Positions 6,310 to 14,567 of a stretch of 15,505 nucleotides of DNA are shown here, one piece after another. The stretch covers positions 1 to 15,505 of the forward strand of contig CAMVAG010000021.1 of the NCBI GenBank assembly GCA_947165405.1, given 5' to 3'. Under the pieces are notes generated by a model. That model saw only the letters and a list, made by a program, of their open reading frames with translations, made no database searches and was not told the DNA's origin. A program made the position numbers and the translations under genes. Each line of letters starts with the position of its first letter. Position 1 is the stretch's first letter. The DNA comes from an uncultured Selenomonadales bacterium (GTDB lineage Bacteria; Bacillota; Negativicutes; Selenomonadales; Selenomonadaceae).

Positions 6310-6338
6310 GTGGAAAAATTTTTTGGGTGGCGATGATT

Positions 6339-7916
6339 ATGAAACAAATATTTTTTTTGCTGATGGCTTTGATAATTTTTTTTACTTCGACGGTATCCGC
6401 GCAAGGCAAAAAAATTTTATACGTGCCGCTGGATAGTCGACCTGTCAATTTTTATCAAGTGGTGGATGTTGCCAAAAAACTCGGCTACGAAATTTTGACG
6501 CCGCCCGAAAAATTTCTCGGCTCAAAAAATTTTCACGGCGACCCCGATAAACTTTGGACTTGGCTTGACGAAACTGCTCCTCTGGCAGACATTGCAGTTA
6601 TCTCGACCGACGCGATGATTTACGGCAGTTTGGTTGCCTCGCGTCTTCAAGATTTGGATCCGCCGAAGATTATGGCTCGCGCCAAACGTTTCCAAACTTT
6701 TGACGAAAAATTTCCTCGGCTGCCGATTTATGTTTTCGGGACGATAATGCGCACGCCGCGTTCGGAATTGGCTTCAAGTTTTGAGCCGGAATATTACAAA
6801 ACATACGGCACGCTGTTTTTTAATTACACCGCGCTGCTCGACAAGCAAGAAATGCAAAAACTTTCGCGCAAGGAACAAAAGCAACTTAAAGAACTTGAAG
6901 CGCAAATCCCCAAAGAATATTTCGAGGATTGGTCTGAACGCCGCCAAGAAAATTTCGACGCCAACAAATATATGATTGACTTGACGCGGGAAGGTGTCTT
7001 TGAATATTTTCTGCTCGGTTGCGACGACAGCGCAATGTTTTCGCAGACGCACAGAGAGAGCCGCAAGCTTACCGAACATGCAAGCGACTTGGGCAAGACC
7101 GTCGTGCAAGTCACCTCCGGCGCAGACGAACTCGGCATGTTGATGATTACCCGCGCCATTAATCAGGACAAACATTTTATTCCGTTCGTTTCAGTCATGT
7201 ACAACGAAGGCAAGGGCGCGGAAACTTTCCCGACTTTCTGCAACGAGCCGATTGGCGTTTCGGTTGACGCGGCGATAATCGCGGCGGGCGGCTTGAGGAT
7301 TCCCGCTCACGAACGAGCCGACCTTGTCCTTGCCGTCAACACTCGTGCAAACGGAAAAACTTTCGACGCAGCTTCCAAAAAAAATAATCTCAAAATGCGC
7401 GGCGACCTCAAAACTTTTCTAAAGCCCGTGAAAGATTTTTTGTCGAAGGATTATCCCGTTGCCGTAGCCGATATTACTTTCGCGAACGGAGCCGACAACG
7501 CTCTTATGAATCAACTCAAGCGCGACGATTTGCAATTCAAGCTTCGGGCTTACGGCGGCTGGAACACCGCAAGCAATGCAAGCGGCTTTCTTATCGGCAC
7601 GGGCGTCCTTACCAAATTCATGAACGACAAAGACGTTACCGAACTTTTAATCATGCGCTACCTTGACGACTGGGCTTATCAAGCAAACGTCCGCCAAGAG
7701 ATTATCGCCGAATGCTATCGTGTGGGCGTCAATCCTTACAAACTTGACGACGTGATTGACCAAATGAATTCCTTGACGAACGAGAAAATGCACGCCTTTG
7801 TTTCCGAAAATTTAATCCTGCCGAAAAATTTCCGACTTGAAAATTTTAAAGTTACGTTGCCTTGGATGCGGTGCTTTGAATGCGACCCGCGCTTTGATTT
7901 GGTTGGAGGCGATTGA
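6339..7916 (+). CDS. Exported DUF4127 family protein
   Basis: This 525-residue protein matches the DUF4127 family. After the leader it reads KKILYVPLDSRPVNF (24-38), then LTPPEKFLG (53-61) and DIAVISTDAMIYGSLVASR (84-102), segments I associate with this family. The biochemical function is not established. Residues 1-21 are a clear signal peptide: MKQ, a long hydrophobic core, then VSA before Gln22, so the protein is exported or processed at the membrane. The ATG at 6339 is preferred because GGGTGG lies 8 bases upstream and the signal peptide then begins at residue 1. The gene is divergent from GH32 with its own promoter. A role in carbohydrate or cell envelope metabolism is possible but not shown. 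The structured element 2 begins just after its stop. Confidence 0.85.
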   Translation: MKQIFFLLMALIIFFTSTVSAQGKKILYVPLDSRPVNFYQVVDVAKKLGYEILTPPEKFLGSKNFHGDPDKLWTWLDETAPLADIAVISTDAMIYGSLVASRLQDLDPPKIMARAKRFQTFDEKFPRLPIYVFGTIMRTPRSELASSFEPEYYKTYGTLFFNYTALLDKQEMQKLSRKEQKQLKELEAQIPKEYFEDWSERRQENFDANKYMIDLTREGVFEYFLLGCDDSAMFSQTHRESRKLTEHASDLGKTVVQVTSGADELGMLMITRAINQDKHFIPFVSVMYNEGKGAETFPTFCNEPIGVSVDAAIIAAGGLRIPAHERADLVLAVNTRANGKTFDAASKKNNLKMRGDLKTFLKPVKDFLSKDYPVAVADITFANGADNALMNQLKRDDLQFKLRAYGGWNTASNASGFLIGTGVLTKFMNDKDVTELLIMRYLDDWAYQANVRQEIIAECYRVGVNPYKLDDVIDQMNSLTNEKMHAFVSENLILPKNFRLENFKVTLPWMRCFECDPRFDLVGGD

Positions 7917-7919
7917 TAC

Positions 7920-8104
7920 AGTGTGTTGTTAAAGTCAAAACGTAGCGGGTAGTGAAAGCCCGGCCGTCATGGATGACGGCCGCCGGCGTTAAAAACATGG
8001 ATGTTTTTATAGCCGGTCGAACGCCCTTTTCTTTTGCTACTTTTCTTTTGGGCGAACAAAAGAAAAGTAGAAGAAATTCATAAAAAACAATTTATCAACA
8101 CACT
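7920..8104. mobile_element. MITE-like structured repeat with terminal inverted repeats (element 2)
   Basis: The ends AGTGTGTTGTTAAA (7920-7933) and TTTATCAACACACT (8091-8104) are inverted repeats of 14 bp with one mismatch. Inside, read on the - strand, come part A (8072-8023, CTTTTCTTTTG and AAAAGAAAAG units within GCCC/GGGC), part B (8017-7982, outer stem GCCGGC/GCCGGT enclosing AAAAACAT/ATGTTTTT) and part C (7981-7962, perfect hairpin GGCCGTCAT/ATGACGGCC). The element fills the whole gap between the DUF4127 stop and ybaK and encodes no transposase. TA dinucleotides lie one base outside each end (7917-7918 and 8106-8107), which could be a target duplication, though this is weak. The interior order matches element 1. 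Confidence 0.6.
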
Positions 8105-8129
8105 CTAATTTAAAAGGAATTGAATTTTA

Positions 8130-8612
8130 ATGACAAAGAAAATTAAAAAGACCAACGCCGCCCGAATCCTCGACGGGCTGGGCATTGCTTACGAAATTAA
8201 AACTTACGCCGTCGACGAAAACGATTTATCCGCCGTTCATGTCGCGCAAATCAGCGGGCTTGACATCAAAATGATTTTCAAAACGCTGGTGGCTCGCGGC
8301 GATAAATCCGGCGTTATCATGGCGGTTATCGGCGGCGGCGACGAACTCGACTTGAAGGCATTGGCTAAGGCAAGCGGAAACAAATCCGTTGAAATGATTG
8401 CCTTGAAAGAACTTTTGCCGCTGACGGGTTACGTTCGCGGAGGCTGTTCGCCGCTCGGAGCAAAAAAAAATTATCCCGTCTACCTTGACGCTCGCGCCTT
8501 GTCTTTGGAAAAAATTTCAATCAGCGCAGGGCAACGCGGCATGCAAATAATTTTATCGCCGCAAGATTTAATCAGAGCCGTGAATGCGACGGTTGCCGAA
8601 CTCATTCAATGA
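8130..8612 (+). CDS. ybaK: Cys-tRNA(Pro)/Cys-tRNA(Cys) deacylase YbaK
   Basis: This 160-residue protein belongs to the YbaK/EbsC family, which hydrolyses mischarged Cys-tRNA(Pro) in the cytosol as a trans-acting editing domain. Visible hallmarks are TNAARILDGLGIAYE (8-22), MIFKTLVARGD (48-58) containing the invariant Lys51, ALAKASGNKSVEM (77-89) and GYVRGGCSPLGAKK (100-113). The length is typical and the protein looks intact. The ATG at 8130 has an AAAGGAA ribosome site about 11 bases upstream. The gene stands directly downstream of element 2, so its promoter would have to lie in or at the edge of that element; none is obvious. Confidence 0.92.
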   Translation: MTKKIKKTNAARILDGLGIAYEIKTYAVDENDLSAVHVAQISGLDIKMIFKTLVARGDKSGVIMAVIGGGDELDLKALAKASGNKSVEMIALKELLPLTGYVRGGCSPLGAKKNYPVYLDARALSLEKISISAGQRGMQIILSPQDLIRAVNATVAELIQ

Positions 8613-8632
8613 TTTAACAACGAGGTGTCATC

Positions 8633-8839
8633 ATGAAAAAAAATTTGATAATGGGTGTAGCGACTCACTACGATTGGATTTCCTCGAAACTCAAATTTAT
8701 TACGAACAAATTTTTGTTGCCGATACCCGCGACGTAATTTTTCAAGGCGATGTCTTCGAAAGTTTCAAAGGTTACTCGAATTGCCGGCAAGAAGGACGAG
8801 GCTCTTGCAGCTTACAAAAAAGTTTTGGAGTTCAGCTGA
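8633..8839 (+). pseudogene. Scrambled remnants: glycosyltransferase-like fragments and a TPR-like tail
   Basis: A ribosome site (GAGGTG) and ATG at 8633 open a frame beginning MKKNLIMGVATHYDW, which stops at 8735 after 34 codons. From about 8672 a different frame reads LETQIYYEQIFVADTRDV (from 8679), then IFQGDVFESFKGYSN. This resembles the conserved core of a family of bacterial glycosyltransferase-like proteins. From about 8771 the first frame resumes with AGKKDEALAAYKKVLEFS and a stop at 8837, which resembles the last helix pair of a tetratricopeptide repeat. No frame is long enough to encode a complete protein. The simplest reading is a decayed gene or genes with internal deletions. The family assignments rest on short matches recalled by eye. 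A short functional peptide from the 8633 ATG cannot be excluded. Confidence 0.5.
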
Positions 8840-8855
8840 TTTTGGAGGAATTCAT

Positions 8856-9875
8856 TTGACGTTTGAAAGACTGAAAAATTTTTTCCGCGAGGACACGAGC
8901 GAAATTATCGGCGCGTATTTCGACGGAGAAAAAATTTTTATCGCACGCCTCACGGAAAAAATCGAGACGATTGAACTTGACGCGGACGGCACGGAGCTTG
9001 AACAACTTGCCGAAAAAATTTCGCTTGCATGTACTCAAAGGGCTTGGAAAATTTCTTCGGTCGGTCTTTGTCTTCGCGAAGGTGAGGTCGTGACTTATCA
9101 AACGGAAGTCGCAAAAATCCCCGAAAAAGAAATTCCTTCGCTGGTCAAATCTTGGTCAACAGCACAGCCGGGCAACGATAAGGCATTTTCTTTCGCAAGG
9201 GTCGGCGAGGAAATTTGGATGGAAACTTTGCCGCGTGCGCGTGTCGAGGAATTCGCGGCGGCGTTCAAAAAGTTTAACATGAACTTGCGCGGCTTATCGC
9301 TCATGCCGACAAATTTGCTTGATAAAATTTCGCCGTTCGACAGAGCAAAATTCATAGCCGAAGTCGTCCGCGACAAAAAAAACCCGAACCTCTTATCGGC
9401 GCGGGGCAGCGTGTGGAGTTGGAAAAAAATTTCTTTGGCGACGGCGGCAATTTTCTTTATCGTGATGATTTTCGGCTCGGCAAAAGTTTTTTTAGATTAT
9501 CGCACGGCTTCGGAAAAACTCGACGCGGCGAAAATTTCAATCGACGAACTGCGCGAAGACCTTGCCTTGAAAGAAACACTCGACGCAAACATTTCCGAAC
9601 TTCAAAGATTAAACAAAATCGCCGCGCAACTTTCGGGCAAAGAAAATTTTAATCTGTTGATAAATCTCGGCAGGATTGCGGGCGAGGAAGTTCGCTTGAC
9701 GAAAATCCGCGTCGAAGAAAATATTTTGGAAGTGGAAGGCTTGACCGATAACCCCGCCGCCGTGAGGAATTACCTCGCCCGCGTGAAAAATTTCGTCGTA
9801 AAATCGGCGCGGCTTGAAAGTTCTTCCGAAAACGACGAAGGCAAAATTGTCTTCGTGATTCGCGGGGCACTTTAA
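8856..9875 (+). CDS. PilM/PilN-like (GspL-type) pilus or secretion assembly protein, orphan
   Basis: The 339-residue protein has an N-terminal cytoplasmic part (1-190) resembling a shortened PilM/GspL actin-like domain. One membrane helix follows (about 192-213), then a coiled coil rich in Glu, Leu and Lys (about 214-265). The C-terminal domain (about 270-339) includes LTKIRVEENILEVEGLTDNPAAVRNYL in two runs, the pattern of PilN. PilM and PilN join the inner-membrane platform of type IV pili; GspL combines both parts in type II secretion. No pilin, ATPase or secretin gene is nearby, so the partner apparatus is unseen. The TTG at 8856 is chosen because GGAGG (8844-8848) lies 7 bases upstream; longer frames overlap the remnants before it. 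The sensor kinase starts 22 bases after its stop, suggesting cotranscription. Confidence 0.68.
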   Translation: MTFERLKNFFREDTSEIIGAYFDGEKIFIARLTEKIETIELDADGTELEQLAEKISLACTQRAWKISSVGLCLREGEVVTYQTEVAKIPEKEIPSLVKSWSTAQPGNDKAFSFARVGEEIWMETLPRARVEEFAAAFKKFNMNLRGLSLMPTNLLDKISPFDRAKFIAEVVRDKKNPNLLSARGSVWSWKKISLATAAIFFIVMIFGSAKVFLDYRTASEKLDAAKISIDELREDLALKETLDANISELQRLNKIAAQLSGKENFNLLINLGRIAGEEVRLTKIRVEENILEVEGLTDNPAAVRNYLARVKNFVVKSARLESSSENDEGKIVFVIRGAL

Positions 9876-9897
9876 ACACAATCAGCAGGTGATGAAG

Positions 9898-12800
9898 ATG
9901 GATACCGAACAAAAAAAGCTTATGAAAGAAGTCTTGGTCGGTGCTCTAATCGTTGTGATAATATTAGTTGCGGGAACATTTTGGATGGGCACGGGCGTAA
10001 ATGAAGACAACGCGGCAGCGGTTCGGACGGTCAGCCTTTTGTATCTCGACGAACTGGCAGGGCGGCGCGAACAAGTCATTGCCGGCAAGCTAAACGATTA
10101 TATCAGCGATATGAATGTTGCAATGGGGCTTTTGACCAAAGAAAATTTGAGCAGCGTGGAAAACTTGCAGGAATATCAGGCGAGGATGAAGCGACTTTAC
10201 GGCTTGGAAAAATTCGCCTTCGTCGATACGGACGGATTGATTTACACCTCAAGAGGCACACGCAACGATATAGGCATTTATAATTTTGATTATAAAAACC
10301 TCACCGAGACAGAAATTTTTATCAAAAATATCAAAAGCAACAACAAAAAAATAGTTATCGCAATGCCGACGGATAATCTGCCGTTCATGGGCAAAACTCT
10401 TGTCGCGTGCTTTATGGAAATGGATATGAACCGCATGCTGGAAAACGTTTCATTGCAGGCGACGGGCAACAATACGACTTTCTGCAATATCTACACTCAA
10501 AGCGGCGTGGCATTGACAAATATCGTCCTCGGCGGTCTTTCCGGCGATAATAATTTATTCTCCGCAATGGAAAAAGCAGCATTTGAAAAAAGCTATTCGC
10601 TTGACAAACTGAAAAATGATTTCGAAAAAAGAAATAAAGGATTCGTTGCCTTCACCTACGAGGGGATTCGCGAAACGATGTATTACGTTCCGATTCGCGG
10701 CACAGATTGGATGTTGTCCTATTTGATTCGCGAAAGTGTCATAAGTGAACAAATCAGCTCAATCACCAACACAATCATTTTCCGCAGCTTGACTCACTCC
10801 GTCGTTACGGCTTTGGTTATTGTCTTGATGTTTGCCGCCATGATTATTCAACTTCGAAAAGCCGCAAAAGCCCGACTTGAAAAGGAAACCGCCGATGCAG
10901 AAAATCGCGTCAAGCAACAGGAACTAGAGGAGCAACTCGCCCTGCAAGAAGAACTTTTGGCTCAAGAACAGGAAAAAGCTCAACAGGATAACATGATTCG
11001 CGCCTTGTCCAGCGATTATCGCAGCGTTTATTACGTCAACCTCGCCGATGATTCCGGCATTTGCTACAGAGCCGACAAGGAATTGGAAAATGCGCTTGCC
11101 GAAGGCGAGGGCTTTAAGTTCAGCAGAAGATTTACCGAATATGCCAATCTCTACATCACCGCAGATTATCGCGCCGATTTTTTGAAATTTATTAAGCCCG
11201 ATACAATTCGTGAAGCTCTGGAAAAAAATTCCGTCTTAAGTTATCGCTACCTCGCCAACAGAAACGGCAAGGACTCTTACGAAATGATTCGTATCGCAAG
11301 CGTCGGTATCGCTGACGACGGCACCAGAATTTCCAATCACGTCATCGGCGTCGGCATTTCCGATATTGATTCCGATATGCGCGATTCTTTGGCAAAAAGC
11401 CAAGCCTTAAGCGATGCGCTCAAAACGGCGGAGGAGGCAAGCAAGGCAAAGACTACTTTCCTTTCAAGCATGAGCCATGAGATACGCACGCCCATGAACG
11501 CGATTATCGGTTTGGGCAGCCTCGCGCTTCACGAGCCGGGCATTTCCGATACGACAAAGAGTTATCTTGAAAAAATCGGCACCTCCGCTCAACATTTGTT
11601 GAGTTTGATAAACGACATACTCGACATGAGCCGCATTGAATCGGGGCGCATGACCGTCCGCAATGAGGAATTCGATTTCTCCAAACTGATTGAGCAGATA
11701 AATACGATTTTCAGCGGACAGTGCAAGGAAAAGAAGCTGGAATATAATTGCCGCATAAACGGAGCCGTCGACGAAAATTATATCGGTGACAGCATGAAGT
11801 TGCGGCAGGTATTGATTAACATTTTGGGCAACGCCGTCAAGTTCACGCCCGAAGGCGGCAAGGTCGATTTAATCGTCGAGAAGATTGCCGACTTTGAAAA
11901 GAAATCTACAATCCGTTTCACAATCAAAGACACGGGAATCGGCATGAGCAAGGAATATCTTCCGAAGATTTTCGAGACGTTCAGCCAAGAAGATTCTAGT
12001 GCCACGAACAAATACGGTTCTTCGGGCTTGGGCATGGCGATAACCAAAAGTATCGTCGACATGTTAAACGGCAAAATCGAAGTCGAATCGGAAAAAGGCG
12101 TCGGAACAACTTTTAATGTGACAGTCACGCTGATTGACATGGACAAAGGCGAAACGGTCAAAGACGATATTGAAATTAAGCCGCATGAGATGAAAGTTTT
12201 GATTGTCGACGACGACCCCATTGCCTGCGACCATGCCAAATTGGTTTTGGAAAAGGCAGGCATATCCTCCGAAACCGTCATGTCGGGCAAGGAAGCCATT
12301 GAAATGGTTAAACTTCGTCACGCCCGCCGCGAGCCGTACAATTTGATTATCGTCGATTGGCAAATGCCCGAAATGGACGGCGTCGAAGTGACAAAAAAAA
12401 TCCGCGAAATTATCGGCAACGAGACGGCGATTATAATTTTGACGGCTTACAACTGGGATGACATTATCAACGAGGCAATCGCAGCCGGCGTCGACAGTTT
12501 CATTGCCAAGCCGCTTTTCTCCGGCAATCTGCTTGAGGAATTCAAGAACGCTCTCAAAAAGAAAAATCTTATTTCAAACGAGACCGATAATAAAGTTGAC
12601 TTGGCGGGACGAAGAATATTAATGGCGGAAGATATGGCCGTGAACGCGGAAATAATGATGATGGTGTTGCAAATGCGCGAGATAGAGGCGGAACATGCCG
12701 AAAACGGAAAAATCGCGCTGGAAATGTTCGAGAAGTCACCCGAAAATTATTACGACGCGATATTGATGGATGTGCGGATGCCCGAAATGGACGGCTTGGA

Positions 12801-12990
12801 GGCGACGCAACGAATCAGAGCCTTGAAGCGCAAGGACGCAAAGACGATACCGATAATCGCGCTCACGGCAAATGCCTTTGATGAAGACGTTCAAAGGAGC
12901 TTGCAGGCGGGCATGAATGCACACCTCACCAAGCCCGTCGAGCCCGAAGTTTTATTCGAGACGCTGGAGAAAATGATTAAAAGGAAGTAA
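9898..12990 (+). CDS. Hybrid sensor histidine kinase with two receiver domains
   Basis: This protein of about 1030 residues has a membrane helix at about 11-31, an extracytoplasmic sensor region of about 265 residues, a second membrane helix at about 300-319 and a coiled coil. A PAS-like domain (about 368-490) follows. The HisKA box FLSSMSHEIRTPMNA carries the phospho-acceptor His near residue 526. The HATPase has its N-box (ILGNAVKF, about 640), DTGIGMS and GSSGLGMAI. Two receiver domains end the protein: the first with LIVDDD, acceptor Asp in VDWQMPEMDG (about 819) and Lys in AKP; the second with MAEDM, acceptor Asp in MDVRMPEMDG (about 957) and Lys in TKP. No HPt domain is present, so a separate phosphotransfer protein or direct output is needed. 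ATG at 9898 fits an AGGTG 6 bases upstream; GTG 9889 or ATG 9892 are alternatives. The signal is unknown. Confidence 0.93.
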   Translation: MDTEQKKLMKEVLVGALIVVIILVAGTFWMGTGVNEDNAAAVRTVSLLYLDELAGRREQVIAGKLNDYISDMNVAMGLLTKENLSSVENLQEYQARMKRLYGLEKFAFVDTDGLIYTSRGTRNDIGIYNFDYKNLTETEIFIKNIKSNNKKIVIAMPTDNLPFMGKTLVACFMEMDMNRMLENVSLQATGNNTTFCNIYTQSGVALTNIVLGGLSGDNNLFSAMEKAAFEKSYSLDKLKNDFEKRNKGFVAFTYEGIRETMYYVPIRGTDWMLSYLIRESVISEQISSITNTIIFRSLTHSVVTALVIVLMFAAMIIQLRKAAKARLEKETADAENRVKQQELEEQLALQEELLAQEQEKAQQDNMIRALSSDYRSVYYVNLADDSGICYRADKELENALAEGEGFKFSRRFTEYANLYITADYRADFLKFIKPDTIREALEKNSVLSYRYLANRNGKDSYEMIRIASVGIADDGTRISNHVIGVGISDIDSDMRDSLAKSQALSDALKTAEEASKAKTTFLSSMSHEIRTPMNAIIGLGSLALHEPGISDTTKSYLEKIGTSAQHLLSLINDILDMSRIESGRMTVRNEEFDFSKLIEQINTIFSGQCKEKKLEYNCRINGAVDENYIGDSMKLRQVLINILGNAVKFTPEGGKVDLIVEKIADFEKKSTIRFTIKDTGIGMSKEYLPKIFETFSQEDSSATNKYGSSGLGMAITKSIVDMLNGKIEVESEKGVGTTFNVTVTLIDMDKGETVKDDIEIKPHEMKVLIVDDDPIACDHAKLVLEKAGISSETVMSGKEAIEMVKLRHARREPYNLIIVDWQMPEMDGVEVTKKIREIIGNETAIIILTAYNWDDIINEAIAAGVDSFIAKPLFSGNLLEEFKNALKKKNLISNETDNKVDLAGRRILMAEDMAVNAEIMMMVLQMREIEAEHAENGKIALEMFEKSPENYYDAILMDVRMPEMDGLEATQRIRALKRKDAKTIPIIALTANAFDEDVQRSLQAGMNAHLTKPVEPEVLFETLEKMIKRK

Positions 12991-13085
12991 GTGGTCAGTG
13001 GTTAGTGAGCAAAAAAAATAGCTGTCAGCTGATAGAAAAAATCTAACAACTAACAGCTAAAAGCTAACAACTAACCACTAACCAC
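12991..13085. repeat. Long imperfect hairpin of TTAGTGG/TTAGTTG units
   Basis: The whole gap between the convergent kinase and pgi genes is an imperfect inverted repeat. The left arm (12991-13035) begins GTGGTCAGTGGTTAGT and ends AGCTGTCAGCTGATAG. The right arm (13043-13085) begins CTAACAACTAACAGCT and ends ACTAACCACTAACCAC. A short A-rich loop separates them. The right arm also holds CTAACAACTAAC twice. The outer 16 bases pair with one mismatch; the middle is looser. It could act as a transcription barrier for both genes, although neither side has a classical T run. It may be one copy of a dispersed repeat. Confidence 0.7.
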
Positions 13086-13088
13086 TAA

Positions 13089-14543
13089 TTATCCTTTTGC
13101 TTTGAGTTCTTGGAGTTTCGGACCCATGATGCGTTTGTAAGCCTCGACGCCGGGCTGATTGAAAGCGTCGACGTTGAGGAGTTCGCCCTCGTAAGCAACC
13201 GACATTGCCAACAGATACATCAATTCGCCGAGATGATATTCGTTGACTTCGGGGAGCGTGAAGCAAGCGTTGAAGCGTTTGTTGGACTTGAGCGCGTCCG
13301 CGTTCGATTGACGAGCCACTTCGAGAGCATCGCCCATTGTCACGCCGGAAATGTCAGCGAGTTTCTTGACGTTCGGGAAGACGTTCGGGATAGTCAAATC
13401 GTTCGCCCATTTCTCAACCTTGATGAACTGAACGACTTTATCGAGCGTGCCTTCCTGATGTTGTTGCGTCTGGGAGTGCATATCGGTTGTGCCGACTGCG
13501 ACGAGCGGCGTGCGTCCTTCGCAAACTTCCTTGCCGTCCTTGTCGAATTGCTTGCCGAGAGATTCAGCCAAAAGTTGGATATACCATTCGGACAGCGACT
13601 TGAGATAATCGCCGTAGGGCATCATGACTTCGATATTGCGCCCGTATTTTTTGTAAGCGATGAATTTGAGCGCGGCGTTGAGCATTGCGGGATTGTGGAA
13701 GATGTCTTCGTTCTTGCAAGCTTCGTCCATATCGCGTGCGCCTTCGAGGAATTTTTCAATGTCCATGCCGATAACCGCAGCCGTCGAAAGACCGACTTCG
13801 CAGAAAACGGTGAAACGTCCGCCGACGCCATCGGGAACAGCGAAAGTTTCCCAGCCGTTGTCAACCGCGATTTGCTTGAGGAGAGTTTTCTTTTCCATGT
13901 TCGGGTCGGTGACGGCGACGCATTCAACCTCAATGTTGGCATCTTTCTTGAGCGCGTCGAGGATAACCATGAAGTTGCTCATAGTGTCGAGGGTGCCGCC
14001 GCTCTTGGAAATGCAAATCAGCATGACTTTGTACTTGCCGCCCTTGTTCGCCGCCATAGCCTTGAGGTGATTGATAATGTCGCCGGTTCTGCGCGGGTCG
14101 ATGTTCTGTCCGCTGAAGTAGACTTTGGGCAAGCCCTTGCGTTGTTCGGTTGTCCAAGTGTTCCAGAATTCGCCGCAGAAAATATCGAAGAGAACTTTAT
14201 TGCCGAGGAACGATCCGCCGATACCGAGCGAAACAACCGCGTCGACATTGTTGCGGATTCTTTCCGTGAAGTCGTGGAGGCGTTGAATCGAGGCGGGCGA
14301 GTTGAGATTGAGCTTGCCGTTTTCTTCGGTGATGTAGGGCAGCTTGGAGAAGTAAACTTTTTCGGGGTTGCCGTCTTTGGAGAGGTGGGCTTTAATGAAG
14401 CCGCTTTCGCGCATGACTTTCATTGCCTCGTGAGCGGCTTTGAGTGCGTCTTTGCATTCGTCGAGGTCGGCTGCCGTAACTTTGCCTTCGCCGAAGAGAT
14501 TATCGTAGTCGAAGCTGAAACCTGATTTTAAAGTAAGAGCCAT
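13089..14543 (-). CDS. pgi: Glucose-6-phosphate isomerase
   Basis: This 484-residue cytosolic enzyme interconverts glucose 6-phosphate and fructose 6-phosphate. Family motifs are all visible: VVSLGIGGSFLG for the sugar-phosphate loop, ISKSGGTLDTM for the phosphate-binding serines, VGGRFTVF, the catalytic Glu in LLAESLGKQ, the ring-opening His region DMHSQTQQHQEG and the C-terminal catalytic Lys in NQPGVEAYK. Its length is between that of short bacterial forms (about 450) and the longer enterobacterial form (about 550). ATG 14543 has GGAGG 7 bases upstream. It lies 24 bases downstream of pgm, so the two form an operon that links glycolysis to glucose 1-phosphate. The 3' end abuts the hairpin repeat at 12991-13085. 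Confidence 0.97.
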   Translation of the reverse strand: MALTLKSGFSFDYDNLFGEGKVTAADLDECKDALKAAHEAMKVMRESGFIKAHLSKDGNPEKVYFSKLPYITEENGKLNLNSPASIQRLHDFTERIRNNVDAVVSLGIGGSFLGNKVLFDIFCGEFWNTWTTEQRKGLPKVYFSGQNIDPRRTGDIINHLKAMAANKGGKYKVMLICISKSGGTLDTMSNFMVILDALKKDANIEVECVAVTDPNMEKKTLLKQIAVDNGWETFAVPDGVGGRFTVFCEVGLSTAAVIGMDIEKFLEGARDMDEACKNEDIFHNPAMLNAALKFIAYKKYGRNIEVMMPYGDYLKSLSEWYIQLLAESLGKQFDKDGKEVCEGRTPLVAVGTTDMHSQTQQHQEGTLDKVVQFIKVEKWANDLTIPNVFPNVKKLADISGVTMGDALEVARQSNADALKSNKRFNACFTLPEVNEYHLGELMYLLAMSVAYEGELLNVDAFNQPGVEAYKRIMGPKLQELKAKG

Positions 14544-14567
14544 TTTAAAACCTCCAATAAAATTTAA

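Noticed and set aside
6300..6338. An earlier TTG start for the DUF4127 gene
   Set aside because: This stretch contains the -10 box of the promoter and would place extra residues before a clean signal peptide.
7917..8072. An open - strand frame running through element 2 into the DUF4127 3' end
   Set aside because: It has no ribosome site at its only internal ATG and consists of hairpin-derived sequence, so coding is unlikely.
8781..8855. An upstream extension of the PilN-like protein
   Set aside because: The extension overlaps the gene remnants, while the TTG at 8856 has an ideal GGAGG site 7 bases upstream.
13110..14525. A 471-codon open frame on the + strand
   Set aside because: It is antisense to a complete pgi gene, shows no recognisable domain, and has an unusual Val/Phe/Glu-rich composition typical of a reverse-strand shadow.
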